Shown here: positions 6,964 through 8,847 of the stretch, one piece after another
How positions within the stretch are numbered: position 1 is the stretch's first letter
How the letters are laid out: each line of letters opens with the position of its first letter
Assembly (NCBI GenBank): GCA_937883885.1
Contig: CAKZXL010000371.1
Span: forward strand, 1-8,847
Origin: an uncultured Aquincola sp.
GTDB taxonomy: Bacteria; Pseudomonadota; Gammaproteobacteria; Burkholderiales; Burkholderiaceae
Direction: 5' to 3'
DNA: 8,847 bases
Made by a program: the position numbers and the translations under genes
Notes under the pieces: model-generated
What the model saw: the letters and a program-made list of their open reading frames with translations, nothing else
What the model was told of the DNA's origin: nothing
Database searches by the model: none

Positions 6964-8661
6964 ATGCCCCCGCTTCCGCTTCACCGCTTTCGTCCGCGCT
7001 TGGTCAGCAGCCTGAAGGGCTACACGCGCGACCGTTTCTTCGCCGATGCCGGCGCCGGCCTCACCGTGGGCATCGTGGCGCTGCCACTGGCCATGGCCTT
7101 TGCGATCGCCAGCGGCGTCAAGCCCGAGGCGGGTTTGTTCACCGCCATCATCGCGGGCTTCCTCATCTCCGCGCTGGGCGGCAGCAACGTGCAGATCGGC
7201 GGGCCGGCCGGTGCCTTCATCGTCATCGTCTACGGCATCGTCGAGCGCTACGGCCTGGCCAATCTGCTGATTGCCACCATCCTGGCCGGCGTGCTGCTGT
7301 TCCTGATGGGGCTGCTGCGGCTGGGCGCGCTGGTGCGCTATGTGCCGGTGAACATCGTCATCGGCTTCACCAACGGCATCGCGGTGCTGATCGCGCTGTC
7401 GCAGGTGCGCGACCTGCTGGGCTTGAAGATCACGAAGCTGCCGGCCGACTTCTTCGCGCAGCTGCACACGCTGGGCGGCGCGCTGCCCAGCTTCAACCCC
7501 TATGCGCTGGTGCTGGGGCTGCTGTGCTTCGGCGGGCTGATGCTGTGGCCACGGCTGTTCAAACGTGACGTGCCGCCGCTGGTCAAGGCCGCGGGCCGGC
7601 TGCCGGGGCAGATCGTCGCGCTGGTCACGCTGACGCTGGCGGCCACGCTGCTGGCGCTGCCGGTGGAAACCATCGGCAGCCGTTTCGGCGGCATTCCGCA
7701 GGGGCTGCCGACCTTTGCGCTGCCCGACTTCAGCTGGCAGACGGTGCAGCGGCTGTTCATTCCCACCGTCACCATCGCGCTGCTGGGCGCGGTGGAGTCG
7801 CTGCTGTGTGCCCGCGTGGCAGACAGCCTGGGCCAGTCGGCCTTTCCGCGCCACGACCCCAACCAGGAGCTGATGGCCCAGGGCGTGGCCAACGTGGTGG
7901 CCCCCTTCTTCGGCGGCATTCCGGCCACCGGCACCATCGCGCGCACCGTCACCAACCTGCGGGCCGGGGCCACCACGCCGGTGGCCGGCATGGTGCATGC
8001 GGCGGCGCTGCTGCTCATCGTGCTGCTGGCCGCGCCGCTGGCGCTGTACGTGCCGCTGGCGGTGCTGGCCGGCATCCTGCTGTTCGTGGCCTGGAACATG
8101 GGCGAGTGGCATGAGTTCGCTCGGCTGCGGCAGTTTTCGCTGGGCTACCGCACCACGCTGCTGGGCACCTTCGTGCTCACCGTGGTGTTCGACCTCACGG
8201 TGGCGGTGGAGGTGGGGCTGGTGTCGGCCTGCGTGTTCTTCATCTGGCGCATGGGCACGCTGTTCCGGGCCGAGCCGATGAACGCCGGCATGCCGGGCGT
8301 GGTGGTGTTCCGGCTGTACGGCGCGCTCTTCTTCGGCGCGGTGGGCCGCATCGAAGAGCTGGAAGCCCGCGTGCCGGCCGGCACCCGCGCCGTGGTGCTG
8401 GAGATGCAGCGGCTGGTGTCGATGGACGCCTCGGGCCTGGATGCGCTGGTGCAGCTGCACCGGGTGCTGCAGCGCCGCGGCGTGCGGCTGCTGCTGGCCG
8501 AGCTGAACGAGCAGCCCCGCTCGCTGGTGCAGCGCGGCGGGCTGGCCGCGGCGCTGGGCGAAGACGGCCTGACCGGCTCGCTGGCCGAGGCGCTGGCGGC
8601 GCTGGCGCCGGCGGCAGGCGGCCCGGTCAACCCGGCGACATCAGCCGCGGATCGTCCATGA
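6964..8661 (+). CDS. SulP-family inorganic anion/dicarboxylate transporter with STAS domain
   Basis: The product is a 565-residue inner-membrane protein. Residues about 28-430 form the SulP transport domain, with many hydrophobic segments. Its signatures are VGIVALPLAMAFAIASGVKPEAGLF (35-59), GGPAGAFIVIVYGIV (79-93), VPVNIVIGFTNGIAVLI (127-143), ALLGAVESLLCARVAD (272-287) and GGIPATGTIARTVTN with the following GATTPVAGMVHA (317-346). Residues about 445-548 are a cytosolic STAS domain, with MDASGLDAL (487-495) at the site equivalent to the anti-sigma-antagonist Asp-x-Ser-Gly motif. SulP proteins carry sulfate, bicarbonate, other anions or C4-dicarboxylates, usually as proton or sodium symporters or as exchangers. 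Sequence alone does not fix the substrate, and no carbonic anhydrase or sulfur-assimilation gene is adjacent. The start follows a good ribosome binding site. Its 3' end overlaps the convergent OmlA-like gene by 35 bp. It looks intact. Confidence 0.95.
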   Translation: MPPLPLHRFRPRLVSSLKGYTRDRFFADAGAGLTVGIVALPLAMAFAIASGVKPEAGLFTAIIAGFLISALGGSNVQIGGPAGAFIVIVYGIVERYGLANLLIATILAGVLLFLMGLLRLGALVRYVPVNIVIGFTNGIAVLIALSQVRDLLGLKITKLPADFFAQLHTLGGALPSFNPYALVLGLLCFGGLMLWPRLFKRDVPPLVKAAGRLPGQIVALVTLTLAATLLALPVETIGSRFGGIPQGLPTFALPDFSWQTVQRLFIPTVTIALLGAVESLLCARVADSLGQSAFPRHDPNQELMAQGVANVVAPFFGGIPATGTIARTVTNLRAGATTPVAGMVHAAALLLIVLLAAPLALYVPLAVLAGILLFVAWNMGEWHEFARLRQFSLGYRTTLLGTFVLTVVFDLTVAVEVGLVSACVFFIWRMGTLFRAEPMNAGMPGVVVFRLYGALFFGAVGRIEELEARVPAGTRAVVLEMQRLVSMDASGLDALVQLHRVLQRRGVRLLLAELNEQPRSLVQRGGLAAALGEDGLTGSLAEALAALAPAAGGPVNPATSAADRP

Positions 8662-8847
8662 CCGCGCTGCGCAGCACCTTCATGTCGGCATCGAACACCA
8701 CGTTGAACACCTTGGGCTGCTGGCCGTCGCGCCAGCGCCAGTCCCATTCGGTCTGCTGCTTGAGCGCATAGGTCTGCTGCTGGGCGGGCCGGCCCAGCAG
8801 GCGGCGCACCTGGTCGGCCGTCATGCCGGGCTGCACCCGCTCGAAGT
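8627..8847 (-). CDS. SmpA/OmlA (BamE-like) domain protein, 5' partial
   Basis: The frame is open to the right edge and stops at TGA 8629-8627, giving the last 72 complete residues; the N-terminus lies beyond base 8847. It reads FERVQPGMTADQVRRLLGRP, then TEWDWRWRDGQQPKVFNVVFDADMKVLRSAVMDDPRLMSPG. The pattern of V/I-x-P-G-M-T-x-x-x-V-x-x-x-L-G-x-P, an aromatic WDWR strand and a V-x-F-D-x-x-x-x-V strand is typical of the SmpA/OmlA domain. BamE is a small outer-membrane lipoprotein of the BAM beta-barrel assembly complex, but many paralogues share this domain, so I do not assign bamE. A lipobox, if present, would be outside the window. The GTG at 8836 is probably internal, because FER upstream continues the domain. 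Confidence 0.8.
   Translation of the reverse strand, partial: FERVQPGMTADQVRRLLGRPAQQQTYALKQQTEWDWRWRDGQQPKVFNVVFDADMKVLRSAVMDDPRLMSPG

Noticed and set aside
6806..7015. 69-codon plus-strand frame before and into the SulP gene, in another frame
   Set aside because: Arg/Pro/Ala-rich, no ribosome binding site, runs out of frame into SulP; probably non-coding leader.
6733..8460. 575-codon minus-strand frame opposite the SulP gene
   Set aside because: His/Gln/Arg-rich shadow of a clear membrane transporter; no support of its own.

Overview
The window looks like ordinary core/accessory chromosome from a high-GC betaproteobacterium, most likely Burkholderiales of the Rubrivivax/Leptothrix/Ideonella/Roseateles type. 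The reasons are strong G/C bias at third codon positions, a PEP-CTERM protein of a family common in that group, a GC-rich 3'-end repeat of a type I recall from those genomes, and an OpgD-like glucan protein. This assignment is inference; no search was run.

There are six genes on strictly alternating strands, so no two neighbours form an operon. (1) 1-1053 (+): C-terminal two thirds of a periplasmic glucan (OPG) biosynthesis protein, OpgD-like, cut by the left edge. (2) 1073-3145 (-): a 690-residue predicted lipoprotein of unknown function with an Ig/cadherin-like 'DVLANDT' domain. (3) 3361-5403 (+): metG, complete methionyl-tRNA synthetase with its C-terminal tRNA-binding domain. (4) 5495-6736 (-): exported phytase-like esterase-family protein ending in a PEP-CTERM exosortase signal. 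(5) 6964-8661 (+): SulP-family anion transporter with a C-terminal STAS domain. (6) 8627-8847 (-): C-terminal part of a SmpA/OmlA (BamE-like) domain protein, cut by the right edge.

The convergent junctions are tight: a 19-bp gap filled by a small hairpin (genes 1/2), a 91-bp gap filled by a multi-hairpin repeat (3/4), and a 35-bp coding overlap (5/6). The two divergent gaps, 3146-3360 and 6737-6963, must hold the promoters. The first has an all-GC 8-bp hairpin just upstream of the lipoprotein's Shine-Dalgarno and a plausible metG -10 box. In the second I see only the SulP ribosome binding site with confidence.

Four of the six products act at the envelope (glucan metabolism, a lipoprotein, an exosortase cargo, and OmlA/BamE-like outer-membrane assembly or a related role), one is an inner-membrane transporter and one is a cytosolic housekeeping enzyme. 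I see no shared pathway. I found no RNA genes, insertion sequences, CRISPR, prophage, toxin-antitoxin or defence genes, and no convincing undescribed system. The least explained items are the lipoprotein, with its repeated C-terminal motif and leader hairpin, and the nested inverted-repeat element after metG.
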